A stretch of DNA of 64,000 bases, from positions 124,001-188,000 of the forward strand of contig NC_023065.1 of assembly GCF_000513295.1 (NCBI RefSeq), read 5' to 3'. Source of the DNA: Magnetospirillum gryphiswaldense MSR-1 v2. Lineage in GTDB: Bacteria; Pseudomonadota; Alphaproteobacteria; Rhodospirillales; Magnetospirillaceae. Positions 49,101 through 50,851 of the stretch are shown here, in pieces. Positions within the stretch are counted from its first letter, which is position 1. Each line of letters begins with the position of its first letter. The translations under genes and the position numbers were made by a program. Below the pieces are notes generated by a model. The model searched no databases and was not told the origin of the DNA. It was given only the letters and a program-made list of their open reading frames with translations.

Positions 49101-50192
49101 CATTTCGCCCATGGCCTGGGTGACCATGGCACGGGCACGTTCGCTCAGGCCGTTGAAATCGGTGGGGTCGTCCTGGCCGGTACGGTCTTGCAGCAGGTTG
49201 GGCGGCGGCGGCGCATCGTCGGGCTTGTTGGTGTTGTTGCTGTCGAAGCCCTTTTCGATCTTGTCCGAGAACGAACCGACCGAGGCGTTACCCAGCATCT
49301 TGTTGACGTCGCCGGGGCTGAACTGCTGCACCTGGGCGATGCCCTGCGGGCTGAGGTTCAGGCCCAGGCCGGGGGTGTTGATGGTGAAGCTTTGGCCCGA
49401 TTGGGTGGTGATGTTCAACTGGCCGGTGGCGCCGCCCTTTTCCGGCGCCAGCACCACCTGCACGCCTTCACCGCTGACCCGTCCGCCGGCGGCGGTGCCG
49501 CGGATGCCGATGGTCATGCCCGGGGTTTTGACGATGGCTGCGTCGGGGGCCAGCTTGGCGATGTCGCCGGAAACGAAGGTGAACGAGCCGCCGACCACAG
49601 AAATCTGCGAGTTTCCGCTATGAGCCGACGGGTCATAGACCAGTTCGTCCAGCACCAGACGGCCCTTGGCACCGAGCGAGAAGGTGGATTTGTCGGCGAA
49701 GACGATGGCGACGTTGCCGCCGTCGCCGGTCTGCACCTGGTCGCCCTGATAGACGGTGTCGCCTTTTTTCAGGGTGCCTTTGCTGCCGTCGGCGTGGCGG
49801 ACCTGGACGGTGCCGCCGGCCACTTCCACCGTGCCGATGGCCACTTGCCCAGTATTGCCGCCGGCCTGGGCGTATTGCGCCGGGGCCAGCGGGCCGACCA
49901 GCTTGGCGGCCAGGGCCGGGTCGATGACCAGACCGGCGGCGCCGACCAGATCGGGCGGGGTTTCACTGGCGAAATAGCCACGGATGACGACGCGGCTGCC
50001 GTCTTCGCCCACCAGGATCAGATCGCTGCCCGAGCGGACGTATTCGGCCGTCAGGATCAGGTCGCCGCCGGGCACATGCACGCGACCGGCGCCGGTGGCG
50101 TCGATGGTTTGGGACAAGGGCACACCCGCACCGCGCCCCGTCGAAGGGGTTCGGGAAACGCCGCCATTCTGGCCGTTATCGATGTTCGCCAA
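19164..50192 (-). CDS. giant multidomain surface/secreted adhesin with embedded M10-type metallopeptidase (10,342 aa)
   Basis: One uninterrupted frame of 31 kb encodes roughly 1 MDa. From the N-terminus: a FecR-like domain (about 125-240); an M10-type protease domain (455-638) with H576ExxH580xxGxxH586 and Met-turn M608; an Asp-rich EF-hand/dockerin-like segment (665-740); Ala-rich helix (765-2893); cadherin-like modules (2898-4355); seven repeats of about 48 residues (4368-4750); Gly/Asp RTX-like sequence (to about 5120); LamG-like modules with Ig-like linkers (about 5190-8860); a beta-helix-like part (about 9000-10165); and RTX nonapeptides near 10174-10240. No Sec signal is present, and the C-terminal RTX block implies type I secretion. 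The start is TTG at 50192 with GGCGG six bases upstream; no in-frame ATG or GTG precedes it. Adhesion or cell-cell contact is the likely role. Confidence 0.93.
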   Translation of the reverse strand: MANIDNGQNGGVSRTPSTGRGAGVPLSQTIDATGAGRVHVPGGDLILTAEYVRSGSDLILVGEDGSRVVIRGYFASETPPDLVGAAGLVIDPALAAKLVGPLAPAQYAQAGGNTGQVAIGTVEVAGGTVQVRHADGSKGTLKKGDTVYQGDQVQTGDGGNVAIVFADKSTFSLGAKGRLVLDELVYDPSAHSGNSQISVVGGSFTFVSGDIAKLAPDAAIVKTPGMTIGIRGTAAGGRVSGEGVQVVLAPEKGGATGQLNITTQSGQSFTINTPGLGLNLSPQGIAQVQQFSPGDVNKMLGNASVGSFSDKIEKGFDSNNTNKPDDAPPPPNLLQDRTGQDDPTDFNGLSERARAMVTQAMGEMRGQVLDILAGVKVELPPPPPLLPTPINRDGEVLAALTEVGKLAGQVTGISGVLSHISPNALVQAEFGVGTDAPTGTGGTAERMLAILELLSGQKWTGINADGSTVITYSFPDNVPVDYAGQIEAGGFSSFSDPQKDAARAALAQWAAAANITFVEVTGDGGEIRFANTTLGPDVAWTYLPGDGQGGDVWIAADYADNGQLDPGEYGYFTLLHEIGHALGLEHAGDYNGGGSPTNAYDSRLYSIMSYFGGSALEYPLSLQENDIAAIQALYGAKGVDLASYFLGGLSVTLQGGNAGAAWMVSDIDYDGDGVVGDADDNAIDDAVDAFLAAGDLDGDGDTDDDDATVLAEINAVLTAGTDEDGDGDIDADDKIAALTELLDSKTTEINQILTETAGAGATSGLFSSLQVAVAEAKVTVLAAKMEIVAERQEAIQTKIIALQSSGDLSQVTLLQSKLEKYQTEAATYKSEAETTASSFSSTAILNKINTLQTQFTRGETAAGVVNAALPVLKSSQKSEVIDAWTSGTAEAREAQLLQARNGTTTALDTAKTSNQTVITDLDDARKVEQPLYLDWQKKLATATVKRDYADGSVKPILDDAGEAVTALDAGSATGTDLALAATKTVNAYAAAGSTRASLLTEALTAAQSAKDSADAGYQAALAEYKAENPAATTAEADKYIEVAAWKTAQLIAADAHTRITNAIAALGSSDESVVMEATTVLVAQSNASLLEVQAYFTDLQTQWQTAYTALDTEADTAEALAAAANTAYSAKHNIVTSLETQATAKMTALLAAYDANTKAQSEWAAAEWYTDYAQGTATNAVRAEIIDAVNLAVTATKQAEDLAQTAKQEATEAEAHVGNLTDATSDATTAREAANLAIVKYQAAEDARAAAEAALTKSETWRVNTDEMDTIYQAAVKAVASAAAARDAADAAADAAEAYRDVAANTLSLADANALKATADAAGIDAARDKAEAAVEDATQLKQQADQALVDAAAAKAAFSNATTTSAHAAAQTAADTAASKLAAAQAQLALANAAVTRTVAEAAADAARIAATEAGTAAATARTQADAALVEAAAKGLAAIQQYLSTAQTNATSAASFATAAKAALVAAKARSAEMTADNHDAKEAAVLAQSTSAASANTDAATKAAAANAALGAAKTQFDALLALRPASNSTQADSQNGNIGLAKDAIASLELQAVKATKAQDDATAAKSQAAQIAEAASARSDAFAAAAAAQAEAEAAAAKAAADQALAIKNAEDAKAQSDALAEDQAETYAAQAAAHKVTALAEKASAQTAYDDGDIAGAQAAATRSQAAALAAKAAFNAAASAAEGHPSATQYLADAADQNRLAQSHAAAAKAIAAAAANLEAAAESWRTGLAVTSRYGAKEAYAQAETSLAAAKTGYEEAAADSSAASTASRDPLIKAAAADAARDSQMAAKNAAQATYDAALTEASNDASDPLVLAYKDALDSAIAAYDNAVDAAINARAAADAAVDRATLAETNSTNAAIAYVAAQSALADAAAGLSNAEAAETIAQYTAQRQVDTAMSSALDSAQDALDKLTSASGDSDGIDYVSTARTQSQTAGAAVAAVDANNDESVSSAEALAAFTAAQTAYNAAKAASDAAQTLIANADAAVIAAQAARDLAADLPDQMGIDLDNDGDFDNDSNDPQAAAAEAARASLAKAEADLAQAVGIQAEVAKQAALAQSYAGQAFESLNLAKSLQAQAAAADAQTIVAAQAAAADAAAAAQSAAQKAAAAATATLDARNLIDGNGVGDLRTTLNGEITGSTTRLADFSSRDTLLATKIAALQARGIDVSALQAAKNSAAAAITTASTTTASATTTANAALLAAQNAYDDGTASDAASLAATAQNSYSDGVDGTDDALAKVAEADAALDVTAAKAAAADAGSFAKAAATASEAAAAKAAIAQTQVKIVANLQAEVAGKTAAAGQSLASAEALVTIATARADAADDKAAAIAAIGAAGGTVDAVDNNAAAAAAKTAAAADVSAINGIYATRVSGQSAAASSDREARALIDAAHDKAAIAKAALDSAQAQSATALGLSSDAATVKSAYGQLSLLNQLTTKLAGASVTAGQATELAKSIDDARAEIARLSTIVTTSKAAALAEQVKVADELLVVNAAKVLLDNADIAKAGYDTAAAQATIAKTKAVEAAGLAADAKTYAANAAQAAVNAATAGDADLAYLGKTTAQWGQMASDAHAAAQTARDLAQAAKLAAVNAYSDGDATTADALSAANAASAAKTVTLSTGSFTLSASPAAQGWATKAQSAGTEASGFASDADRALATALAAKSAAQNSALSITNGTAFEAAIDSALANAEQSALASEAAKTDANSAKTNADSVLGSIGASGTVLDRLTAIIDTIDTWKAANSGADATIANAIRAKAVALQTTAVTIKTAAATAATNAASRDGEADAGVAAIRAIDDDPATLDDDINDAQDVTDANTQVAAAKTAADAARKQATIAQAQANAASQVSADATALATAFAGWKSQVDEQAALAARQAIEQAAANAAADAKNDSGSGNEDNAITVSVLGNDTRVDGAGLNQGRIVALGAATNGQVKLAANGTDVIYTPNANFNGTDSFTYTITNTVVVNGQTRVTSDTATVTVTVAAVNDAPTLTNDVGTAINAKTSVTIDALANDADVDGNTLTITAASNGAKGTVAIVSGKLVYTPTENQYLSLKAGETGTDTFTYTVSDGQGASQTASVTVTVTGTNDLPVVNAVSQTTAEGASLLLQASDFSAGFSDVDGDALGKIRLASVPTASEGKLQILVNGTWSDVTSTSLAANPVDLTVAQLNAGELRFVPADNFAGNASFAWKGFDGTAFSTASATFTLTVSNVNDTPTATGNAVLSQTEDVAATGSTVSSLFASTFSDPDPGASLSGIVVIGNTANATTQGVWQYSTDSGGNWNAVGSVGDNANALALSAATQLRFVAVANYNGTPPSLGVRAMDDSYGGLFTNGAIRVTLAPSSSTAIALASGSLTTTIAAVNDAPVMTASATLSSVVEDNTAPGGASVLALFNGSFSDVDSGASLAGVAVIGNPITASGVWQYSSNNGTTWADVDGVNDSSAALALSAATKLRFVPAADFNGAAPALTVRGIDNSYAGGWSDSAGSRALINTASPGGTSAIAASATALSTTVTAINDAPILSAARTGLGFTDGAIALPSTPATRFAGSDDFTIVMDVKPAAAGTMLKQASYNGELGILTAVNADGSLVFGLDKQSTGWQWGQTAPGVITFDQWSQITMVKSGSNRDIYVNGVKVLSDIVDATHMGAAETTNTNGLTFGVPEANGGFDGALDSLRLYSTGLAEADVIKLTLGQPVTTGLLADWRFNEGSGNTIVDLSGQTGNISLPAAYGTVGWTNTPVTAITVTEDHPVLVPGLSVSDVDSAAGDAMQVTIGATSGTLTIAQTAGLSVVAGSFTDAGAVTFTGTKAAINAALSSLTYRGNANYNGADQITVTVNDLGMSGAGGAKTASKTINVTVAPVNDAPSMASSASLAAVNEDATTPAGATVTSLFSAGFTDVDGGSIAGVAVIGNPITAYGTWQFSSNNGTNWADVGGVNDGASALALSAATKLRFVPAADFNGAAPTLTVRGLDSSYAGSFSDSTGAPVLIDTSVTGGNSAIAATATALSTSITTINDAPTRLAVTGAAQFNFEGLDTTPGNTLDQQGGWRSSSPMHSDLGASTTVGGYTGGVAYTPESPQGWPLVISRKNDGNFAIPSIPTGGKLVIEYDTTPNYWGARFGLGYDANNDGDIFTAAGAGTTLDTNEASIGVAFRQEGGERVALFLADGSQTGWINLNLTNDSSANGWVRFRLVVDTAANGGQGALSLEYREINQPGGGTWTKVSGLTDINAQLGANAADPANWNTMFLKGDNGESRLDNITLTAIDDDAATIPLAITGENTTSLLINKASLLANMADIDGDTLSIASVSSSVGTATIDASGNVVFNSGGSTAVEVALTYTVSDGQGGTVAGNANLLRVPSGFTLSQLPQGEQRLNTTTQYDQSAPALTTLADGSVVAIWAGTPDTGTGYRIIGQRFDLSGQKLGDEFVVNTHTTPDQYWPAIDSLGDGFVATWQSYAQGSDPNAGIYGQRFSQDGTKIGAEFHVNTYVTSDQQRPKVAELSNGGFVVTWSSTNQDASTYGVFAQRYDAAGTAAGVEFRVNITVSGDQSVRSVTGLADGGFMVVWHDAGLDTNGYGIYARRYNAAGTAVTNEIRLNDTIALAQKEPAIDVLANGGLVVAWQTMTGDGDGNGIAVRRFDAAGTALGTETIVNTTVAGEQTQPQVVALANGGYVVGWASANKDGAGMAAVVRVFDAQGNAVSGEIQANTYTSGDQSALMLTALAGGGFQATWVSAGQDGAAGGVYAQRFNADGTLAGGRVLTGGSGNDSATITSHFNLVDGGAGNDSFTTTAALATGGATFIGGTGTDQITITDAVSDTTGAINALHGIEKVVLGHSGSGGQTITLNAETVIGAIDASASTAGVTLNAAARTNATTLTGGSGSDTLTGGSGGADVAGFTGNAGDYRITNAAGTLSVAALASGNTDTVSGFETLRFNDGDLTVTSTALLGSAGANTLNVGSGFDYIALADGDDRLTATNATVTGSTTINGGLGTDTLAISDTATITDTHLARVNQVETLTLLSTAASAQSVTLGNSSQNAGITSVDAIAATASVTLDASARTTGITLTGGHGADTLIGGGGADVFHSQGSGTSTLTATDTITGLGNGDVIRFSGMAGIGYDPSQPFALNPGGIAATIADITASAITNKMVFFSNGSDGWVYVKGAGTGATSHDGTLIRLAGFATAPAALHFDGITDASPSAAIVLQAPSGLGALFSGGTESYLKADSVSGLGAGTGLTVEAWAKFDTIPAGNSSTLLSYVAPDGGKLTLGADSAGLVTVTIDGISATITPMVMVDANWHHLAVTWQSSTGQISLYKDGVAVGSASGINTGGTIASGGTLVIGQDQAFAGGGFNPNTALRGAVDDVRLWNTVRSVFQIRDDLDGVSSSTTGLVAGYGFADLSGNTLTDLSGNTNTLQRFGDLAPAALFEISEDMPLANLPLPFVDPDDMSPTATSFAVTSTTANGSLTVSPSGQVSYVPNANFNGIDSFTISITDDQGAVSTRVVAIKVTAVNDLPTLTGATIGGAAALNLGPQSHAETTSVVSTATSAVTMEVLIKGAPMIGTERIIAYNGTIGTNGYGLVVTDDGHLGIRVGTTVLEAAGTSTSMMAWQHVAASYNGTAWTLYVDGVAQTLSATSAAIVTPTGVTQIGSASIIGDTITGFEGMIDDLRVWNTARSAASIQTDMTRQLTGGESGLAGYWRMDHGSGNASDQAPGNHPLLMSAEPPTWITSPGMMADSSQRLTQEERAISGHVTAADADGGALTLSIMSGPAMGSVIITQDGDWTYTPPVDWPTITGSSETFTIEATDTQGGKASKTITVTVNSVNDVPVLLNNVTLAPIEEDWTPTIAVDGAQTVSSILPHHAAFDADLPAMSLGMAVVTADNSHGTWQYSLDGGGTWDDFPPVSTSEALLLSSSSAVRFVPDTEYSGTASFGFRAWGNGSGMAGDTVDVAADTASFSAATKMATITVSAVNDAPTVAGSAPILDTFDDPSLGPQWRVVDGTENSDDSVVVIDGVVELTNRELLNTSGQYRGTAANPLTFTGKFEASADDLLSIVLRSSGQPDAGFYGSPTHGITLNVVSTNNNITIDGLGGAAVTGIAGDGSLTWVDGHIYTFKVIDDGSDITFTVIDTTDPANTASLTASSDFAPATSYVTIHNREWTETGGDHSIVLDDLSIQNVLPTITVTEDIAFTGTLTASDEGAVTFALIGQAANGTVSLNANGSYTYSPDRNYTGADSFLYSITDSQGLVSTASASINVTAVDDAFTVMGAGTRNSHLTLSGIDAHADAGDVFTVGTGDFTIEAWINPDAMMASGNPVILAKEYGDSDQRFRLFLDNGRLTFMAGDDADGLGMNGVYEVQADTDIALTEWSHVAVSRSGNTFSLYIDGQMVDSAVSTATININTDAPLLIGATAGMPMEGYPAGVTDTFSGALDDIRLWTTARSPLQIAQGLHSTLAGNEAGLYANWTFEGVDYNDISVADRAGGNQKLELNDAHVLAPPANAMTFMGGDGLHANQVVTATTGSLTMEAWVKWDGSAGGQYIVYQGDSSFNGFGLLIDDTGKFAGLAGGNGWVNTDTSAKVGAWQHVAATHENNQWRFYVDGEAVDITAGRNTAFAPAQGHTAIGSTAAGTEGFHGQIGEVRIWDGSLTQADIQANMNGPLSGNEMDLVGYWPLAGGNPDNVAGAGMVDGATWTAPTGTGLGIENVTQVMDFDGSNDKVMLGDTPSMFNTATVEAWVKLDSLTGTRTIVSHGGEFDLTVTADGKLHVDATGANGITYSIASSATLVTGQWYHVAAAYNGPVNNMVLYVNGNSVGVTAVSGPLMDGEGVRWVAGASVNDGVASNFLDGQITDVRVWDEVLTLGTIQGQMNMRLSGTELGLAGYWPLNDARAVVDNLVGDIGEAGQATLLDGVSWATPSGLALTDSAKVASFSGDGDRVITNSSVAFASTTMEMWFRATDNGQQRGLMSTYRIDDENRISVRLNDNGSITAVVADAAGNAIALTSDNIDLDHDAWHHVAVSFDPTSNTLKIYTDGVLHGDTTAGSVIGTVTPTGTLSGDMHFNGPLVVGTSAAGMNNFTGEITDVRVWDSVRTLTQINDYSGQRLSGNEGGLLTYLKLNDGSGSVVTDFANSGDNLVAMGGTVFGAPTGTLPLANAATVAKFDGDNDLLRSSSVIQMSSHTVETWLRTPIGYAEDWAGLISLTDPANAGPANWMQMTINGSGGISVELADDQSISTASASAINDGAWHHVAYTYDAAAKTVSIYVDGTFNGAVTNAAMPAAASFNGLVLIGTNRGGNGFANVEMADVRVWDQARSAQDIAGNWDSRLTGDETGLVGYWPLNDAAGTSLVINQADLSDSVGIPVTTTSLITDEDTALTGVVMPHDPDSDGSYTFTATTAPTNGSLSLHADGTFVYVPKYGYVGADSFTVQVANGVNSPVSKTFSVTVADTTEIIGTTQAGGFASFDGIDDVATAQINLGNKSFTWEFWANRTTTDADIILSQEGGSALHVGYGSGQTFVYNFWGSDLSYTDSTNNVGEWVHWAGSYDTGTDERILYKNGIEVARTSIPTSFTGSTTLSLGAFNGGYYNGQLDDVRIWQGVRSASEIAGNFDRPLAGDEDGLIANWTFDGAEPGDDHAGGDTLLAANGATAPTIMAPPAQAVEFTSTGALLNVGSLATTQTSNITLEAWAKLDTANPSASQVIVYNGNAAAGNGFGISVYQGVPAIWASGSANLTATSVTVDTGEWHHYAAVRNGSTWSLLIDGVPVALSGTTTATPVTATGTTTIGGVIGAEHTFLGDVADVRVWNTARSASQINDFMNERLDPVSTANLAGYWRLDDMVNGAAPDSSTGNHDATVVGSAHSVDVLAPITADSFHVEVNESYSGRLAVWDEDQGSAEMVWVTQTNATTAHGGTVTVLADGRFLYNPAVNYAGNDSFTVQINDGGAITSKTITVIGESDLTILGTRQESGVLRLDGTNDHATAGGTIDLANKSFSWEFWANRASSNTNDFVLGQGSIGTGTGLQVGYSAGNIFTYSFYDIDMNYVDSTSNVGEWAHWAGTYDAATNTRILYKNGVEVTRDVTSGDYTGSGSLLVGTTNWADNCFNGQVDNIRIWSDVRTANEIADNYTRTMESSEPGLVANWTFDWVNAAGTRVEDRANYDNPLTLNNGATVFEAPERALVFSTDGQNVATGSVVTTQTNNFTLEAWTRIDATDGGQQIIAYNGAPGGNGFGLVVQSSGEIAVLMGGVSYLSSSLNASSLLGQWHHLAAVRDNGITTLYVDGTAYGLTNNTTTPNTPSGVFKMGGDAADAAHTLKGALANVIVWNQALTPAQVQGAVAGDFPLAESSLAGAWRLDGATSAGLIDDYAVGGHNASISGTPSFVAVAAPTLAETVFEAEESHTVAGNLVATDDGHPITWTTQTNAVTAGGHGRVTVSADGSFVYTPDTGFAGDDSFTVTASSRGVTTTHTVMVDVLDSTFMLGANAAGPALQFDGNDRLQATLSTLQVGSGFTVEAMINPSVTTGARHDIWGLSQGVYRLAAYVSASGTLTLGWSTDDGTTFGGSVAGPQISAEAWTHVAVSFDSGTANVYVNGSQVASVAVPFTQFEYSGQSFMVGSTGGSTDWIGQMDNVRLWQYARDAEDIADNWRLKVPENSDHMIGNWTMEDITDGLVFSSTTYGQSLTLGTSGTNDAADPTRINPPGTVLDLNGSGQYVTTNITNAMTSDFTLEAWINHDGDSAYRPILSKGSGSNYAAELNLQVNSAGNLNFFMGNGGDYGVLVDGPAVSANAWHHVAVTVSGTTVTLFLDGNQVGTGTFAGTRQATAAALEIGHYFNGDDQSWNGLIGDVRLWNTARSQSDIRQTMNARLGADEPGLQGNWLFDDISGTTAPNFADNALPNGTLVGGPTTVTAKPASFDDLITLREDASYHGKILALDDQGQALTYSLPGGTTTAHGGTITLAANGTLTYTPAADWSGTDSFVVAAVETGVTGATPTTRTITVVVSPENGPPTANFLGGDQYWDESTNWSANAAPGSETAVTITGTSAYVTSAANAGSVVIGNAGDLNLYSGTLTVRNGIVVQSGATVALSGGTGITGSGTMANAGSIVGSGATINLAVANTGSIAVGLMPSASTLSFAGHISNTGTITVDSVGYNNTLQMLAGAVLTNQSGGVITSSHWGAASVNTITGSLINAGGTLNIDYDLSLTGAGVTLSSGTIDVASGQTLFISAPLTLSGNSLSFTGSGEISLTGTQTVTISGAGFTLLATNTAQMYLDGAITIQGGTFTNAGALTIADANDTFNSVFVNAAGATLRLEQSAISAGLVFNDDFANYGQLRLTAASGATGGGSAGISMTGSKVFTNYAGGEIYSSTGSDSMGQRVINGNVTNAGGLINVNYDLTINNGQNNTFAINSGTIDIAQNTHLFVSGGATPHSATTRLTGTNITWAGTGVMDLQGQHDLVIGSGGYTHTATADQLFMSGAVDVSGADFTNAGTLVLSTNNDVFHANLINAATGTLRVDQSETDQSTNVTFDGASSDITNAGSFIISDDVNDAYNSGLTMTAGAVLTNQAAGTLSVEGSDNDSFISGGGVVNQGNMKLHSSLALNGGATLTNSGTLWMGLSRSLSIAGTALTNSGTITGLGTLNLMGAAFANTGTLDAGVTESGIPQMNGTMTVIGTMTLAAGSTVAVDVGYNSGLSADRVHVIGDATLGGTVAFDFYGYVPENGQTITVFTSTGTIGGTFATITHDLGADWNAAVNYTASSVTVTFTLAAGTSSIWTEGATPANGDVAIITTGDIAIMTAGSLTLDGLRSAGTLDLNGGTLTVNGATTFTNNSSLALSGTGIWAGSGDIHNHGILTLNGGTLGGTGTAYVAMDGQIAITGSSVLNRRLEIDSAMAQLNGGTLSGTGTLAVTEDGMLTVRGNSTLSTTLSLAATPDYAGTIEILAESAASRLTLTKSFTNDGQVLLTSSGVAGHSASLALSAGTFTNAHSFTSTSNSVLNVLSATTINTGTMQINGMGLDFAGISLTNAIGGVISVADISTLDINRAGASFINNGTLEGFGTIDVTGASFTNNGLLRGGDDQVVGSLDIDGTVTLGANSTVEAYVGSNNGMDFSTLVNIDGQLNLNGILHITGTGSDLDGNTQVLSWDNASGSFSDIVGLDAPLAGGWAYDIRFDGNGIHVGTLHQSQYETTGDDFIQGSMGAEALAGGAGNDTLFSGGGGDVIFGQDGNDTIVLSDTDVHFVDGGAGIDTLSWYSPGPLDLTALRDELIQRVEILDIGHASVTLTAADVQAMTEGTNGFTNTANTLVINGNGGNVDFDDGAWTSGTNQTINGDSYAVYSKDGVSVYVEGTVSV
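19465..19670 (-). other. C-terminal RTX block and type I secretion region
   Basis: GSMGAEALAGGAGNDTLFSG and GGGDVIFGQDGNDTI are RTX nonapeptides, and a third, HFVDGGAGIDTLSW, follows. About 75 further residues complete the protein, a typical size for a type I secretion signal. It would leave the cell through an ABC transporter, membrane fusion protein and TolC-like channel encoded elsewhere. Confidence 0.8.
19700..23190 (-). repeat. beta-helix-like (autotransporter passenger-type) region
   Basis: Residues about 9000-10165 repeat short strands such as GTLTVNGxTTFTNNSxLxLSGTG, GTLNIDYDLSLTG and NxGTLxxxG at roughly 20-30 residue spacing. This resembles beta-solenoid passengers and filamentous hemagglutinin-type adhesins. 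It probably forms a rigid rod just before the secretion signal. Confidence 0.7.
23600..34600 (-). repeat. array of about 13 LamG/concanavalin A-like modules with Ig-like linkers
   Basis: The core phrase (T/N)xTxEAWxxxD followed by GQWHHVAxxxxxxxxxLYVDG and a closing DVRVWNxAxSxxxI recurs about 13 times, spaced from about 165 to 400 residues. Longer gaps hold cadherin-like Ig modules, often starting EDTALTGxV. LamG domains bind glycans or matrix proteins, and the spread in sequence between copies suggests several specificities. The count is by eye and may be off by one or two. Confidence 0.8.
34840..35930 (-). repeat. internal Gly/Asp-rich RTX-like region
   Basis: Units such as LTGGSGSDTLTGGSGG, FNLVDGGAGNDSF and LTGGHGADTLIGGGG recur across about 360 residues, with stretches between them that resemble beta-rolls. 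RTX sequence in the middle of a protein suggests a calcium-dependent folding section separate from the C-terminal one. Confidence 0.7.
35930..37090 (-). repeat. seven tandem repeats of about 48 residues, possible beta-propeller
   Basis: Seven units share the pattern xExxVNTxxxxDQxxPxVxxLxxGGFVVxWxSxxxDxxxxGVxAQRFDAxGxxxG. The spacing and beta-strand pattern fit blades, and seven is a common blade number. Domains like this occur in other RTX adhesins. The fold is inferred from pattern only. Confidence 0.7.
37130..41500 (-). repeat. cadherin-like/Ig-like tandem modules
   Basis: Residues about 2898-4355 repeat modules of roughly 90-110 residues with the marks TYTPNANFNGTDSFTYT, AVNDAPTL and SDVDG, as in VCBS/cadherin-like adhesin repeats that bind calcium between modules. 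Several units share the phrase LSAATKLRFVPAADFNGAAP. One LamG-like module is inserted near 39,230-39,560, and a different beta-rich domain lies near 37,390-38,100. Confidence 0.8.
41515..47900 (-). repeat. about 2,100-residue Ala-rich helical/coiled-coil region
   Basis: Residues 765-2893 are dominated by Ala with Asp, Lys, Gln, Glu and Thr in patterns such as AAxxAAxxA, with almost no Pro or Trp and few Gly. The DNA is a GC-rich run of GCC/GCG codons. Short motifs recur without an exact period. Continuous helix of this length would reach about 0.3 micrometres, so it could be a stalk, although folding back is equally possible. Confidence 0.8.
47975..48200 (-). other. Asp-rich EF-hand/dockerin-like calcium-binding segment
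   Basis: Residues 665-740 contain three evenly spaced loops of the type DYDGDGVVGDADD, DLDGDGDTDDDD and DEDGDGDIDADD, each followed by a helix. They match EF-hand loops as found in dockerins. Calcium would order this hinge between the protease and the helical part. Confidence 0.75.
48280..48830 (-). other. M10/serralysin-like zinc metallopeptidase domain
   Basis: Residues 455-638 begin with a strand TVITYSF, continue with ARAALAQWAAAANITFVEV as in serralysins and matrixins, and reach LHEIGHALGLEHAGDY, the complete metzincin zinc motif with catalytic Glu577. SIMSYF supplies the Met-turn at 608. NDIAAIQALYGAK is the usual end of an M10 catalytic domain. All ligands are intact, so it is predicted to be active. 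Targets could be the protein itself or external proteins. Confidence 0.85.
49473..49820 (-). other. FecR-like N-terminal domain of the giant protein
   Basis: Residues 125-240 show the FecR pattern: KKGDTVYQGDQVQTGDGGN, then FADKSTFSLG, SVVGGSFTFVSG and KTPGMTIGIRGT. Similar domains open many large RTX adhesins, where the N-terminus can hold the protein in the outer-membrane exit channel. A TAAG at 233-236 falls inside the domain. Confidence 0.75.
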
Positions 50193-50296
50193 TTCTATGC
50201 CGCCCGCCGTGAATTTACGCTCTAGGGGTGATTGGTCAATCGATATGCACAGCCTACACGTTAGCTATGCCGGTAATCCACCCATCCCACACCTAA

Positions 50297-50324
50297 GGTA
50301 TAGTTTTTCGAGCAATTCTGAAAG
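50297..50324 (-). promoter_or_regulatory. candidate promoter of the giant gene
   Basis: On the minus strand CTTTCA (50324-50319) and TATACC (50302-50297) are 16 bases apart, about 105 bases before the TTG start. Matches are modest. The leader between them and the start holds no other evident signal. Confidence 0.3.
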
Positions 50325-50371
50325 AGCTGTGCGGTATGGGGTGATGAATGGCTGTCGACAAATGGGCGGGG

Positions 50372-50785
50372 TCAGAACCGCATGAACGGCGTGGCTCCGT
50401 CGGGGCCGAACAGGTAGACGACAAAGGGTTCCGGCGTGCCCGACATGCCGGGCGACCCCTGCGGCATGCCCGGTGCCGCCAGGCCGGTAGCCCGGGGGCG
50501 TTCCTTCAGCAATTTGTCGATGGCCGCCACCGGCACGTGGCCTTCGACCACATAGCCGTCGATAAGGGCGGTGTGGCACGATTCCATGCGCGCCGGCACA
50601 TTGTAGCGGCGTTTGATCTGCTCGATCTCATCGATGTCGATGATCTTGGTTTTCTAGCCTTGGCCTTGCATGTACTCGGCCCAGCCCTGGCAACAGCCGC
50701 AACTGGGATTTTTGTACATGGTCAGCTCGGCCGCCAGGGCCGGCGTGGTGATCAGGGCAAGGGCAAGAGTGATGGCGATACGCAT
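50372..50785 (-). pseudogene. DUF411 family metal-binding protein gene interrupted by in-frame TAG
   Basis: From ATG 50785 the frame encodes a signal peptide-like start (MRIAITLALALITTPALAAE) and the DUF411 motif PSCGCCQGWAEYM. A TAG at 50656-50654 then interrupts it. Without a frame change it resumes as KTKIIDIDEIEQIK and continues through the rest of the family: ESCHTALIDGYVVEGHVP, GLAAPGMPQGSPGM, ending FMRF. The product would be 137 residues. DUF411 proteins are periplasmic and linked to copper or other metal resistance. One base change explains the stop, so it is either a fresh pseudogene, a sequencing error, or a read-through case. The second half alone would lack the signal peptide and the CGCC pair. 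Confidence 0.85.
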
Positions 50786-50851
50786 GGCGGCACCTATGGC
50801 GAAGGATGGGCCATCCTGGCCCGTCCGCCACCGGTGCCGCCATGATCCAGG

